Position numbers and translations under genes: made by a program
In this document: piece after piece, positions 1-6,025 of the stretch
Numbering within the stretch: the first letter of the stretch is position 1
How the letters are laid out: each line of letters begins with the position of its first letter
Notes under the pieces: generated by a model
Told to the model about the DNA's origin: nothing
The model's database searches: none
What the model saw: the letters and a program-made list of their open reading frames with translations, nothing else
Source of the DNA: an uncultured Lachnospiraceae bacterium
GTDB lineage: Bacteria; Bacillota; Clostridia; Lachnospirales; Lachnospiraceae
Assembly (NCBI GenBank): GCA_946631935.1
Contig: CAMPAP010000105.1
Coordinates: 1 to 6,935, forward strand
DNA: 6,935 nt
Direction of reading: 5' to 3'

Positions 1-171
1 AAAAGAATCTGCTTTAAGTTCTTCAAGAGCACTCCCCCTTGTCACTTCCTGTGAGATCAGCGAAGTGGAATAAGGTGAAGGAAAAGAACTTCCGCAGCCG
101 GAAAGACAAAGCGCAGATATTAAAACAGCCGATAAAAGCTTTAAAAAATTTTTTCCGTCAAAGCGGATCAT
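1..171 (-). CDS. Lipoprotein, N-terminal 57 residues only (3' end beyond window edge)
   Basis: This is an exported, lipid-anchored protein of unknown function. The ATG at 171-169 lies inside the mgsA stop (ATGA overlap), and a good ribosome binding site, GGAGAG, sits at 187-182, 10 bases upstream. The first 26 residues form a textbook lipoprotein signal: an n-region with Arg3, Lys7 and Lys11, a hydrophobic core of about residues 12-23 (LLSAVLISALCL), and a lipobox LSGC at 23-26. Cleavage before Cys26 and lipidation there are expected. A Ser/Pro-rich linker (GSSFPSPYS) follows, then a start of mature domain (EVTRGSALEELKADSF) that I cannot assign. Its place at the end of a wall-synthesis operon would suit an envelope enzyme such as a D-Ala-D-Ala carboxypeptidase, but no catalytic motif is in view, so this is only a guess. 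The reading frame is open to base 1. Confidence 0.82.
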   Translation of the reverse strand, partial: MIRFDGKNFLKLLSAVLISALCLSGCGSSFPSPYSTSLISQEVTRGSALEELKADSF

Positions 172-563
172 TTATACATCTCTCTCCATTCGAGGTCTCC
201 CCTGTCGAGGGACTTGATAAGAAGTTCGGCACTGGCAAGATTGGTGGCAAGAGGTATATTATGCAGGTCACAGTCCCTGAAAACATTTTCCACATTAGGT
301 TCATGAACTGCCGCATTAACGGGATCTCTTAAGAATATAACAAGATCTATCATATTCTGTTCGATCTGGGCCGCAAGCTGCTGCTCGCCTCCAAGATGCC
401 CCGCAAGAAATTTGTGTATCGAAAGATTTGTGACTTCCTCGATCAGTCTGCCGGTTGTACCTGTAGCATAAAGTTCATGCTTTGCAAGTATCCCCCTGTA
501 AGCTACGCAGAAATTCTGCATAAGTTTCTTTTTTGAATCATGTGCTATTAAAGCAATATTCAT
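168..563 (-). CDS. mgsA: Methylglyoxal synthase, with substituted active-site acids
   Basis: MgsA converts dihydroxyacetone phosphate to methylglyoxal and phosphate in the cytoplasm, a bypass of lower glycolysis used when phosphate is scarce or sugar phosphates build up. The 131-residue protein is normal length. It shows the family N-terminus MNIALIAHD (1-9), the phosphate-binding loop ATGTTG (33-38), GGEQQ (58-62), IFLRDP (76-81) with Asp80, and VHEP (86-89) with His87 matching E. coli His98. Two conserved acids differ by my alignment: Glu60 stands where E. coli has catalytic Asp71 (GGDQQ), and Asn90 where it has Asp101. The residue pair flanking Gly55 (A-G-H) also replaces the usual S-G-P. 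I chose ATG 563 over an in-frame TTG at 587 because the family starts here and GGGGAA lies just upstream. The gene is 38 bases after rodA and overlaps the lipoprotein start. Family identity is certain; full activity is not. Confidence 0.95.
   Translation of the reverse strand: MNIALIAHDSKKKLMQNFCVAYRGILAKHELYATGTTGRLIEEVTNLSIHKFLAGHLGGEQQLAAQIEQNMIDLVIFLRDPVNAAVHEPNVENVFRDCDLHNIPLATNLASAELLIKSLDRGDLEWREMYK
182..187 (-). promoter_or_regulatory. Shine-Dalgarno site of the lipoprotein gene
   Basis: On the minus strand this reads GGAGAG, 10 bases before the ATG at 171. It lies within the last codons of mgsA, so ribosomes finishing mgsA pass over it. It supports the ATG at 171 as the true start of the lipoprotein gene. 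Confidence 0.6.
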
Positions 564-565
564 AG

Positions 566-571
566 TTCCCC
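566..571 (-). promoter_or_regulatory. Shine-Dalgarno site deciding the mgsA start
   Basis: On the minus strand GGGGAA lies 2 bases before ATG 563, so the G-run is about 4-7 bases from the start. A second G-rich run, AAAGGGG at 584-578, lies further upstream. Both precede the ATG that gives the family-typical N-terminus MNIALIAHD, and they argue against the in-frame TTG at 587, which would place the start upstream of these sites. Confidence 0.5.
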
Positions 572-595
572 GAAATACCCCTTTCAATTAATATT

Positions 596-610
596 CGTAT
601 CTCAGATACG
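596..610 (-). repeat. Perfect 6-bp inverted repeat with the rodA stop codon as its loop
   Basis: The minus strand reads CGTATC-TGA-GATACG. The two 6-base arms are exact reverse complements, and the 3-base loop is the rodA stop codon itself. One arm is the last two rodA codons (Arg-Ile) and the other opens the 38-base gap before mgsA. No U-run follows, so it is not a standard terminator. It could be a small mRNA hairpin or a protein-binding palindrome, or it could be chance. Confidence 0.4.
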
Positions 611-1765
611 CTCATTATATATGGCAAAATCTTCCATTGTTACCGCCATATGTTTTACCTGAAGCCTTACATTAAGGACAACCCCAAGTCCTGCGTAAAG
701 CGTCAAAAGCGATGTCATTCCGTAACTTATAAAGGGAAGCGGAATACCTGTATTGGGAAGAAGGAATGTGGCAACTCCTATGTTCATAAAGCTCTGCATC
801 CCCACGTACATGCCCATTCCCGCACATATTACAGTTCCGGCGGTATCCTGTGCCCTGATGCCGACGCTTAAAATACTGAGAGAAAGCGCAAATAAAAGGA
901 TTATTGTAACTGCGCTTCCCCTGAAACCGAATTCTTCTCCTATAACGGCAAATATAAAGTCCGTTTCGGCTTCTGAAATGAAATTTGAATTCTTGACGGA
1001 TGTAAGTTCGTTATTCATATAACCTTTTCCGTCAAGCATTCCGGATCCTATGGCAGTTATGGAATTATTCTGCTGATAGGCTATATCCGGATAATCATCA
1101 GGATACAGGAAACCGTTTATCCTCTTAAGCTGATACTCTTCCAAAAGACCGTTATCCGGGTTTAACATAAAACTGACAAAACCTATACCCACAGGAATCA
1201 TTATGAGCAGCAGGATGAGGATTATCCTCTTTTTAATGCCGCCCGTAAAAACCACAGTGGCAAAAATAACTACCATAAGGATCGAAGTGGACAGATCGGG
1301 CTGTTCAAGTATCAGGAAAAACGGCACCACAAAAAGTCCGCAGCACAACAAAAGCAAATGAAAACTGCTGATTTTTTCCTTATATTTCATAATAAATGAG
1401 GCGAAAAATAAAATCAACAGCAATTTGGAAAGCTCTGAGGGCTGGAATCTGACAGCTCCTATCCTGAACCACCTTTGGGCATTATTACTGGTCTCACCTC
1501 CGAAAATAACAAGGGCAAGGATCGTAACCATAAATCCGTAGATAAGGACCCTGAATTTCATGATGAAATGATAATCCACCAAAGAAACGCCTATCATTAC
1601 AAAAAAACCCACAACCGTACTGATAAGATGCTTGGTGACATTATCATCAGCGGAATTCTGCATTGCCGATCCGATGGCAAAATAGCCGATAGCAGAAAGA
1701 AGCAGTGCAAATATCACTATCTTAAAATCATAATCTTTTATCCTGTAATTTTTTAAAGCGTTCAT
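602..1765 (-). CDS. rodA: RodA, SEDS-family peptidoglycan glycosyltransferase
   Basis: RodA is a multi-pass membrane protein that polymerises glycan strands from lipid II during side-wall growth, working with PBP2. The 387-residue product is normal length and strongly hydrophobic, consistent with the about 10 membrane spans of the family. Seen motifs in order: AQRWFRIGAVRFQPSELSK (96-114), EQPDLSTS (154-161), and ETDFIFAVIGEEFGF (267-281), whose Asp269 aligns with the catalytic Asp262 of E. coli RodA. Near the C-terminus is PLPFISYGMTSLL (342-354), where the usual SYGG is SYGM. The start ATG shares one base with the mrdA stop (TAATG), and only a modest AGAGAG lies upstream, so its translation is probably coupled to mrdA. 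FtsW is the main alternative within the SEDS family. Immediate adjacency to PBP2 and mreBCD makes RodA the better call. Confidence 0.93.
   Translation of the reverse strand: MNALKNYRIKDYDFKIVIFALLLSAIGYFAIGSAMQNSADDNVTKHLISTVVGFFVMIGVSLVDYHFIMKFRVLIYGFMVTILALVIFGGETSNNAQRWFRIGAVRFQPSELSKLLLILFFASFIMKYKEKISSFHLLLLCCGLFVVPFFLILEQPDLSTSILMVVIFATVVFTGGIKKRIILILLLIMIPVGIGFVSFMLNPDNGLLEEYQLKRINGFLYPDDYPDIAYQQNNSITAIGSGMLDGKGYMNNELTSVKNSNFISEAETDFIFAVIGEEFGFRGSAVTIILLFALSLSILSVGIRAQDTAGTVICAGMGMYVGMQSFMNIGVATFLLPNTGIPLPFISYGMTSLLTLYAGLGVVLNVRLQVKHMAVTMEDFAIYNERI
614..643 (-). promoter_or_regulatory. Possible weak internal promoter for mgsA, within the rodA 3' end
   Basis: On the minus strand GTAACA (643-638) is followed after 18 bases by a perfect TATAAT (619-614). 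The -35 matches TTGACA at 4 of 6 positions. Transcription would begin near 607, inside the inverted repeat at 596-610, and leave a leader of about 44 bases before mgsA. The sequence is AT-rich coding DNA, so such matches occur by chance, and there is no extended -10 TG. Confidence 0.22.
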
Positions 1766-4632
1766 TAATCTCTCTGTTCAACTGTAGCAAACTGTCCTGC
1801 ATCGAAACCTTCACTTACACCATAGTATTCCTGAAGACATTCATGGGCAAGCTGTGCCGCATAATCAGAATAAAATCCGAAAGGAATACGGGCACAAAGA
1901 GCAACCTCTGCTTCTCCCCTTGCAGGCGCAAAAGCAATATATACAGCGTGGTCGGGTTTTGACCTTGACTGCTGCGCGGTACCTGTCTTTCCGGCAACGC
2001 TGACGGGAAGATCGGAAAAATACCTTTTTGCTTCAACCGCATCGATCATGCCGTTTCTGATGGAATCCCACTGGTAAGGCTCAAGCTCAACTCTGTTATA
2101 CACCACAGGCTCTGCACTCCAAACAGTCCTTCCGTAAGAATCCACAATATGATCTAAAAGTGTAAGGTCATATGTTGTACCGCCGTTAGCAATGCTTGAA
2201 ACATATCTTGCAAGCTGGGATGTTGTATAAGCATTTGTACCCTGACCTATATAGGATCTTACAGAGTCAAGATCTGATACATCAGGATCATACTCGGATA
2301 TCTCGATGCCAGATTTTTGCGTAAGACCGTAAAGATCACAGTATTTTCGCAAATATTCAAGACCATGTGCATCATCATAAGAACCGTTTAAAGTTGCAAA
2401 TTTATAACCCACATGGAAGAAAAAGAGGTTACAGGAATCCCTTATTGCGGTCCTGACATTTTCGTTTCCGTGATAACCTGTACATTTGGGGGAAGGATCG
2501 ACATCTTCAAACACAACATCGCAAAAATACGTTGAAGAAGTATCAATAACCCCTTCCTTAAGACCTGCCGTTGCCGAAACTATCTTAAATGTTGAACCCG
2601 GTGCTGATTTATACTGTGTTGCAAAGTTAAGAAGAGGTGAAGAATCATCATTTATAAGTTTGTTATAGTACTCCGCATCGACGGAATTAGCCATTTTATT
2701 GTTGTCATATCCGGGATATGAAACAAGAGCCATAACCTGACCGTTTTGCGGATTTGTCATTACAACAGAACCGTTGCAGGTATCAAGTGCCATTTGTGCA
2801 GGAGTAAGGTCAAGATTATTGATCCTGTTGTAAAAGAATGTATAGGAAGATATCACTCCCCTGTTAAGTCGCTCCATCTCGTTTTCGGGAATATTGATGG
2901 CGTCCTGTTCATATAAAAGCCTGCAGACAGAAGCTCCTGAGATCCTGTCATTAAGCAGCATGTATTTATAAAATCTTATCTGGTACTCGGAGTCCGCGTC
3001 GCAAAGCTCAATAGCCTTGGCTATAAGCGCATCAAAGATCTCGGATGAATCGGAATATTTTGAATCAAGAGAAAGCTTTGAAAGATCGATCCAGCCTTCC
3101 GCTATGCAATGTTCAAGGTAATCACCCAGACTGACATTTTCGCCTGCATCCCATCCTTTATATACCGGATCCTCAGTATTAACCGCAGAACTGATGATAA
3201 CGCCGTTTGTTAAAAGGTTTCTTGCAAGATAATACTGATAGACCTTATATTCATCATTTAACTGATCGTAAGGAGTTCTTGTATTCCTGATCCCCTGCTC
3301 GAGAGTTGAATAAACACCTTCCTTGTAAGAAAGATAAGTCTGGTATACGGACTTTTCCGTTTCACCTGCATTTTCCGATGAAAAATGGGAAATATCGAGA
3401 ACATTATTTCTGAATACAGAATAGTAAACATCATATATGGGAATGGTCTTGACCGAATCAGTGGTCCTTACGGCTTCTTTTGCATTCTGAAGCTTCTGTG
3501 TGATGATATATGCAAGCTTTCTTTCCGTAACATCATAAAGGTTCATGGTAAGATCCATATCAATGGACAGATATACGTCCTGTCCCCTGACAGCATCCCT
3601 GTGCTCAAGAACAGATAACACTTTACCGGTATTGTCCACCATTACCTTTTCATAACCTTTTGTTCCCTGAAGTGTTGTCTCAAGGTAGTTTTCAATTCCG
3701 GATTTACCAACAACATCCTCATAAGTATATGTGCCTTCTGATGCTCCCTCTTCTATCATCCTGTTATTAAGATCTTCTATCTCTTCCTGGGAGATCTTGC
3801 CGGTATACCCGAGAACATGTGCAAAATATTTGCTGTTAACATATTTTCTGACTGTCACTTCATCAATCTTAACTCCGGGAAGAATATCAGAATTTTCAAG
3901 AAGGAGCGCAACCGTCTTCTCACACACATCCGTGGAGACAGTGGTTCCTATGTATTTTCTGTATGATGTAAGGCTGATGGCATAACGGATCTTGATGATA
4001 TCAAGCCACTCCTTATTAGTGTAGCCTTTGCCTTCAAGGAATTCGGATTTTCTGTCTTCGGGATCCATAAGCTCACCTACGGAAAATCTGTATCCCCTTC
4101 CCGCATTACGGCTAAGATAGATCATAACCTGGACGGGAGTGGATGCTGCTTCTTCATCAGTAAGATCGGAAGTGTTGACATGGTCATAGACGTCTGCAAG
4201 AAAACGGGTAAGCTGAGCCCCTGATACCGTATATATAAATTCATCATCCGTATCGAGAGCTATCTTAAAATCGATATCAACGGTATCCCCGTTTTTTTCA
4301 AGAAGTTTTGAAAGATTATAGCTGAGTTCGTTTAATTTCAGGTCTTTGTCGGAGGATGTTTCAAAAGTATCCTCGATGCTTACGGAATAAGCAAGTTCAT
4401 TATACGCAAGAAGATTACCGTTCTTGTCGTATATATTGCCTCTTGTGGGCATGATATCCCTTGTTTTTTCCTGCTCTAATACGAAATTATCTAGAAACTC
4501 CTGACCTTTTATGATCTGAAGATCAAAACATCTGTAAAGAAGGATGCCGCACAAAAGTACGGCCACCATATAAACAAGCGTGACCCGGCTGGTAAGGATA
4601 TTTATTATTCTCTCACGAAGCCCGTCAAACAT
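1765..4632 (-). CDS. mrdA: Penicillin-binding protein 2 (class B transpeptidase), unusually long
   Basis: PBP2 cross-links peptidoglycan during elongation as the partner of RodA. It is anchored by one membrane span (about residues 17-34), with the rest outside the cell. The dimerisation or pedestal region follows: RGNIYDKNGNLLAYNE (64-79), AHVLGYTGKIS (271-281) and VGKSGIENYLE (308-318). The transpeptidase region begins at VYLSID (353-358) and carries all three active-site motifs: STFK with nucleophile Ser680, SCN at 733-735, and KTG at 882-884. At 955 residues it far exceeds E. coli PBP2 (633). About 225 residues are inserted near 385-612, and the pedestal is also enlarged (roughly 90-230). 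Cys704, Cys717 and His721 sit between STFK and SCN and may bind zinc. The protein ends about 70 residues after KTG, with no PASTA repeats. ATG 4632 is 7 bases after AGGGAG and overlaps the mreD end by 8 bases. Confidence 0.95.
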   Translation of the reverse strand: MFDGLRERIINILTSRVTLVYMVAVLLCGILLYRCFDLQIIKGQEFLDNFVLEQEKTRDIMPTRGNIYDKNGNLLAYNELAYSVSIEDTFETSSDKDLKLNELSYNLSKLLEKNGDTVDIDFKIALDTDDEFIYTVSGAQLTRFLADVYDHVNTSDLTDEEAASTPVQVMIYLSRNAGRGYRFSVGELMDPEDRKSEFLEGKGYTNKEWLDIIKIRYAISLTSYRKYIGTTVSTDVCEKTVALLLENSDILPGVKIDEVTVRKYVNSKYFAHVLGYTGKISQEEIEDLNNRMIEEGASEGTYTYEDVVGKSGIENYLETTLQGTKGYEKVMVDNTGKVLSVLEHRDAVRGQDVYLSIDMDLTMNLYDVTERKLAYIITQKLQNAKEAVRTTDSVKTIPIYDVYYSVFRNNVLDISHFSSENAGETEKSVYQTYLSYKEGVYSTLEQGIRNTRTPYDQLNDEYKVYQYYLARNLLTNGVIISSAVNTEDPVYKGWDAGENVSLGDYLEHCIAEGWIDLSKLSLDSKYSDSSEIFDALIAKAIELCDADSEYQIRFYKYMLLNDRISGASVCRLLYEQDAINIPENEMERLNRGVISSYTFFYNRINNLDLTPAQMALDTCNGSVVMTNPQNGQVMALVSYPGYDNNKMANSVDAEYYNKLINDDSSPLLNFATQYKSAPGSTFKIVSATAGLKEGVIDTSSTYFCDVVFEDVDPSPKCTGYHGNENVRTAIRDSCNLFFFHVGYKFATLNGSYDDAHGLEYLRKYCDLYGLTQKSGIEISEYDPDVSDLDSVRSYIGQGTNAYTTSQLARYVSSIANGGTTYDLTLLDHIVDSYGRTVWSAEPVVYNRVELEPYQWDSIRNGMIDAVEAKRYFSDLPVSVAGKTGTAQQSRSKPDHAVYIAFAPARGEAEVALCARIPFGFYSDYAAQLAHECLQEYYGVSEGFDAGQFATVEQRD
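2797..3480 (-). other. Insertion of about 228 residues inside the PBP2 transpeptidase region
   Basis: This is residues 385-612 of the PBP2 protein; the limits are approximate. In ordinary class B PBPs the first strand and helix of the catalytic domain (here VYLSIDMDLTMNLYDVTE, 353-370) are followed within a few tens of residues by a strand of the type AVVMDPKTGEVLA (here SVVMTNPQNGQVMALVSYP, 622-640). Here about 250 residues separate the two. The insert is acidic and tyrosine-rich, with segments that look helical (YQTYLSYKEGVYSTLEQGI, SEIFDALIAKAIELC, EYQIRFYKYMLL). It carries no catalytic motif and I recognise no domain in it. The reading frame and base composition match the rest of the gene, so it is a protein feature and not an inserted element. 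Confidence 0.65.
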
Positions 4633-5149
4633 TTTCAGACTCCCTTTCCTTCTTGATACGATATCTGCGGAAGCAGTTATTGATACCGAGAAGAGGCGGA
4701 TAAATAATAAGTGAAACTAAAAGTGTATAAAAAATCTCGGGAAGAATGATGTTTAAAAGATAATATGAAAAACTCAGTTTTCCTTTAAGAAGGAATGAAA
4801 AGATATAGAACATGATACCGTAGGTGGCATCACTGAGGGCAATGAGAAACATTGGAAGCCTGATATCTTCATCATAAAAAAGATCGGTGAGTCCGCCGTT
4901 TAAATATCCGATCATAACAAGGATAAGGGCATTAAGCCCTATCATTTCCCCAAAAAAGATATCAAGCAAAAGTCCGGCAAAAAAACCGTACATGGCACCT
5001 GCTTTTTCTCCGAAGAAAAAGCCGTAAATACATACTACAAGTACAAGCAGATTGGGAATGACTGTTCCAAGCTTCAAATGTGTAAAAACACATGTCTGAA
5101 GCACAAAAAAGAAAACTATGGAAATTATATTCAGAATCTTCTGGATCAT
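4625..5149 (-). CDS. mreD: MreD, membrane component of the cell-elongation complex
   Basis: MreD is a small integral membrane protein that works with MreC in controlling the RodA-PBP2 synthase. The 174-residue product is normal length and made almost wholly of hydrophobic segments (about 4-24, 31-48, 52-68, 70-86, 99-121, 129-152), with a basic tail (FRRYRIKKERE, 160-170) expected to be cytoplasmic. The family pattern PNLL (32-35), then AGLLLDIFFGEMIGLNAL (58-75) and LPEIFYTLL (136-144) supports the call. MreD sequences are poorly conserved, so position directly after mreC and before PBP2 is much of the evidence. ATG 5149 follows mreC by 6 bases and has no clear purine-rich ribosome binding site. 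No other Met occurs before residue 53, so this start is kept and translation is presumably coupled to mreC. Confidence 0.92.
   Translation of the reverse strand: MIQKILNIISIVFFFVLQTCVFTHLKLGTVIPNLLVLVVCIYGFFFGEKAGAMYGFFAGLLLDIFFGEMIGLNALILVMIGYLNGGLTDLFYDEDIRLPMFLIALSDATYGIMFYIFSFLLKGKLSFSYYLLNIILPEIFYTLLVSLIIYPPLLGINNCFRRYRIKKERESENV
4640..4645 (-). promoter_or_regulatory. Shine-Dalgarno site of mrdA
   Basis: AGGGAG on the minus strand, 7 bases before ATG 4632, inside the last codons of mreD. It fixes the PBP2 start and gives mrdA its own strong translation signal despite the overlap with mreD. Confidence 0.65.
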
Positions 5150-5155
5150 CTAAGC

Positions 5156-6025
5156 TTATTCAAAATCGTCGGTTTTAAGATCAGTGATAACAAGAACCGT
5201 GGAAAGATAATCAAATTCAGCGGCAGGATCGATGGTTCCTGACTTGGTAAGATTATTTGCGTCATTGGTAACTGTATCAATATAGCCCACTAAAAGTCCG
5301 GGAAGATACTTATCACTGATATTGCTGGTAACTACTTTGTCTCCCTTTACAACCTTATCTTCAGGATCGGACAGATATGAAAAAGACATAAGTCCCTTGT
5401 CAGAAAGCTTAAGGTCACCGGAAACGATCATCGTAAGATCGGATGAAACCACCTGGGAGCTGACATTGACGCCGTCTGAAATAATGGACGTTACCCGGGA
5501 CCAGTTAGGACCAACAGAAGTGATCCTTCCCACAAGGCCGCCTCCCGATATAACATTCATATCAATGGCAAGGCCGTCGTCAGTTCCCTTATCAATGATA
5601 AAGGATTCATACCAGTTTCCGCCGTCCATAAATATGACTCTGGCACCCACTTTATTGTAGGAATAATAGGTTTCGGAAAGATCAAGAAGGGCCTGAAGAT
5701 CAGTAAGCTCATATCTTTCCTGGGTGAGAATGGTATTTTCCTCGGTAAGGGACGCAACTTTTGCTTTTAATTCCTCGTTCTCGGCCATGAGGGATCTTAT
5801 TGTATTTAATTCTTCATGTCTTAATCTGAGCCACTCTCCCGCTCTTGATACACCCTTTTCAAAAGGAACGATAAAAGTTCCGGCAACCGTATTTACGGAA
5901 GCATCAAGAAAATGGGTACCATAAGTCAGCACCATGAGAAGGATACATATTGAAGTTAAAATAAGGAGGAGATATTTACCGGGTATCGTAAATCTCTCCC
6001 CCCTGGGTTTTGTTACAGGACTCAT
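5156..6025 (-). CDS. mreC: MreC, scaffold and regulator of the elongation complex
   Basis: MreC spans the membrane once and, outside the cell, binds and activates PBP2-RodA. The 289-residue product is typical in size. A short basic N-terminus (RGERF, 8-12) precedes a membrane span (about 18-35). A coiled coil follows at about 66-117, rich in Leu and Glu (NTIRSLMAENEELKAKV, 74-90). The double beta-barrel domain follows: GARVIFMDGGNWYESFIIDKG (127-147 minus its ends), GGGLVGRITSV (161-171) and GDKVVTSNISDKYLPGLLVGY (about 228-248), ending near TVLVITDL (276-283). These are standard MreC signatures. The start ATG overlaps the mreB stop as ATGA, and AAGG at 6038-6035 lies 9 bases upstream. The last residues are acidic (DDFE). 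Nothing looks unusual. Confidence 0.95.
   Translation of the reverse strand: MSPVTKPRGERFTIPGKYLLLILTSICILLMVLTYGTHFLDASVNTVAGTFIVPFEKGVSRAGEWLRLRHEELNTIRSLMAENEELKAKVASLTEENTILTQERYELTDLQALLDLSETYYSYNKVGARVIFMDGGNWYESFIIDKGTDDGLAIDMNVISGGGLVGRITSVGPNWSRVTSIISDGVNVSSQVVSSDLTMIVSGDLKLSDKGLMSFSYLSDPEDKVVKGDKVVTSNISDKYLPGLLVGYIDTVTNDANNLTKSGTIDPAAEFDYLSTVLVITDLKTDDFE

Noticed and set aside
138..164. Inverted repeat GCTTT-A6T6...AAAGC as a possible terminator after mgsA
   Set aside because: The stem is almost all A/T with an internal A6T6 run and only one G-C pair per arm, and it lies inside the lipoprotein signal-peptide codons. It is more likely Lys/Asn/Phe codon bias.
39..332. Plus-strand open frame across the lipoprotein start and mgsA
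   Set aside because: Antisense to two well-supported genes and unlike any protein I know.
564..587. TTG at 587 as the mgsA start
   Set aside because: It adds eight residues not found in the family and includes the G-rich runs that serve as ribosome binding sites for ATG 563.
602..1765. FtsW as the identity of the SEDS protein
   Set aside because: SEDS sequence motifs alone do not separate the two cleanly, but direct coupling to PBP2 and linkage with mreBCD fit RodA, whereas FtsW is usually found in the division and cell-wall (mur) cluster.
1815..2042. Second minus-strand frame of 75 codons within the PBP2 3' end
   Set aside because: Out of frame with mrdA, whose KTG motif and C-terminal region are encoded across the same bases; no sign of a frameshift in mrdA.
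5322..5660. Plus-strand open frame of 112 codons opposite mreC
   Set aside because: Ser/Thr/Pro-rich composition typical of an antisense frame; the minus strand holds clear MreC signatures throughout.
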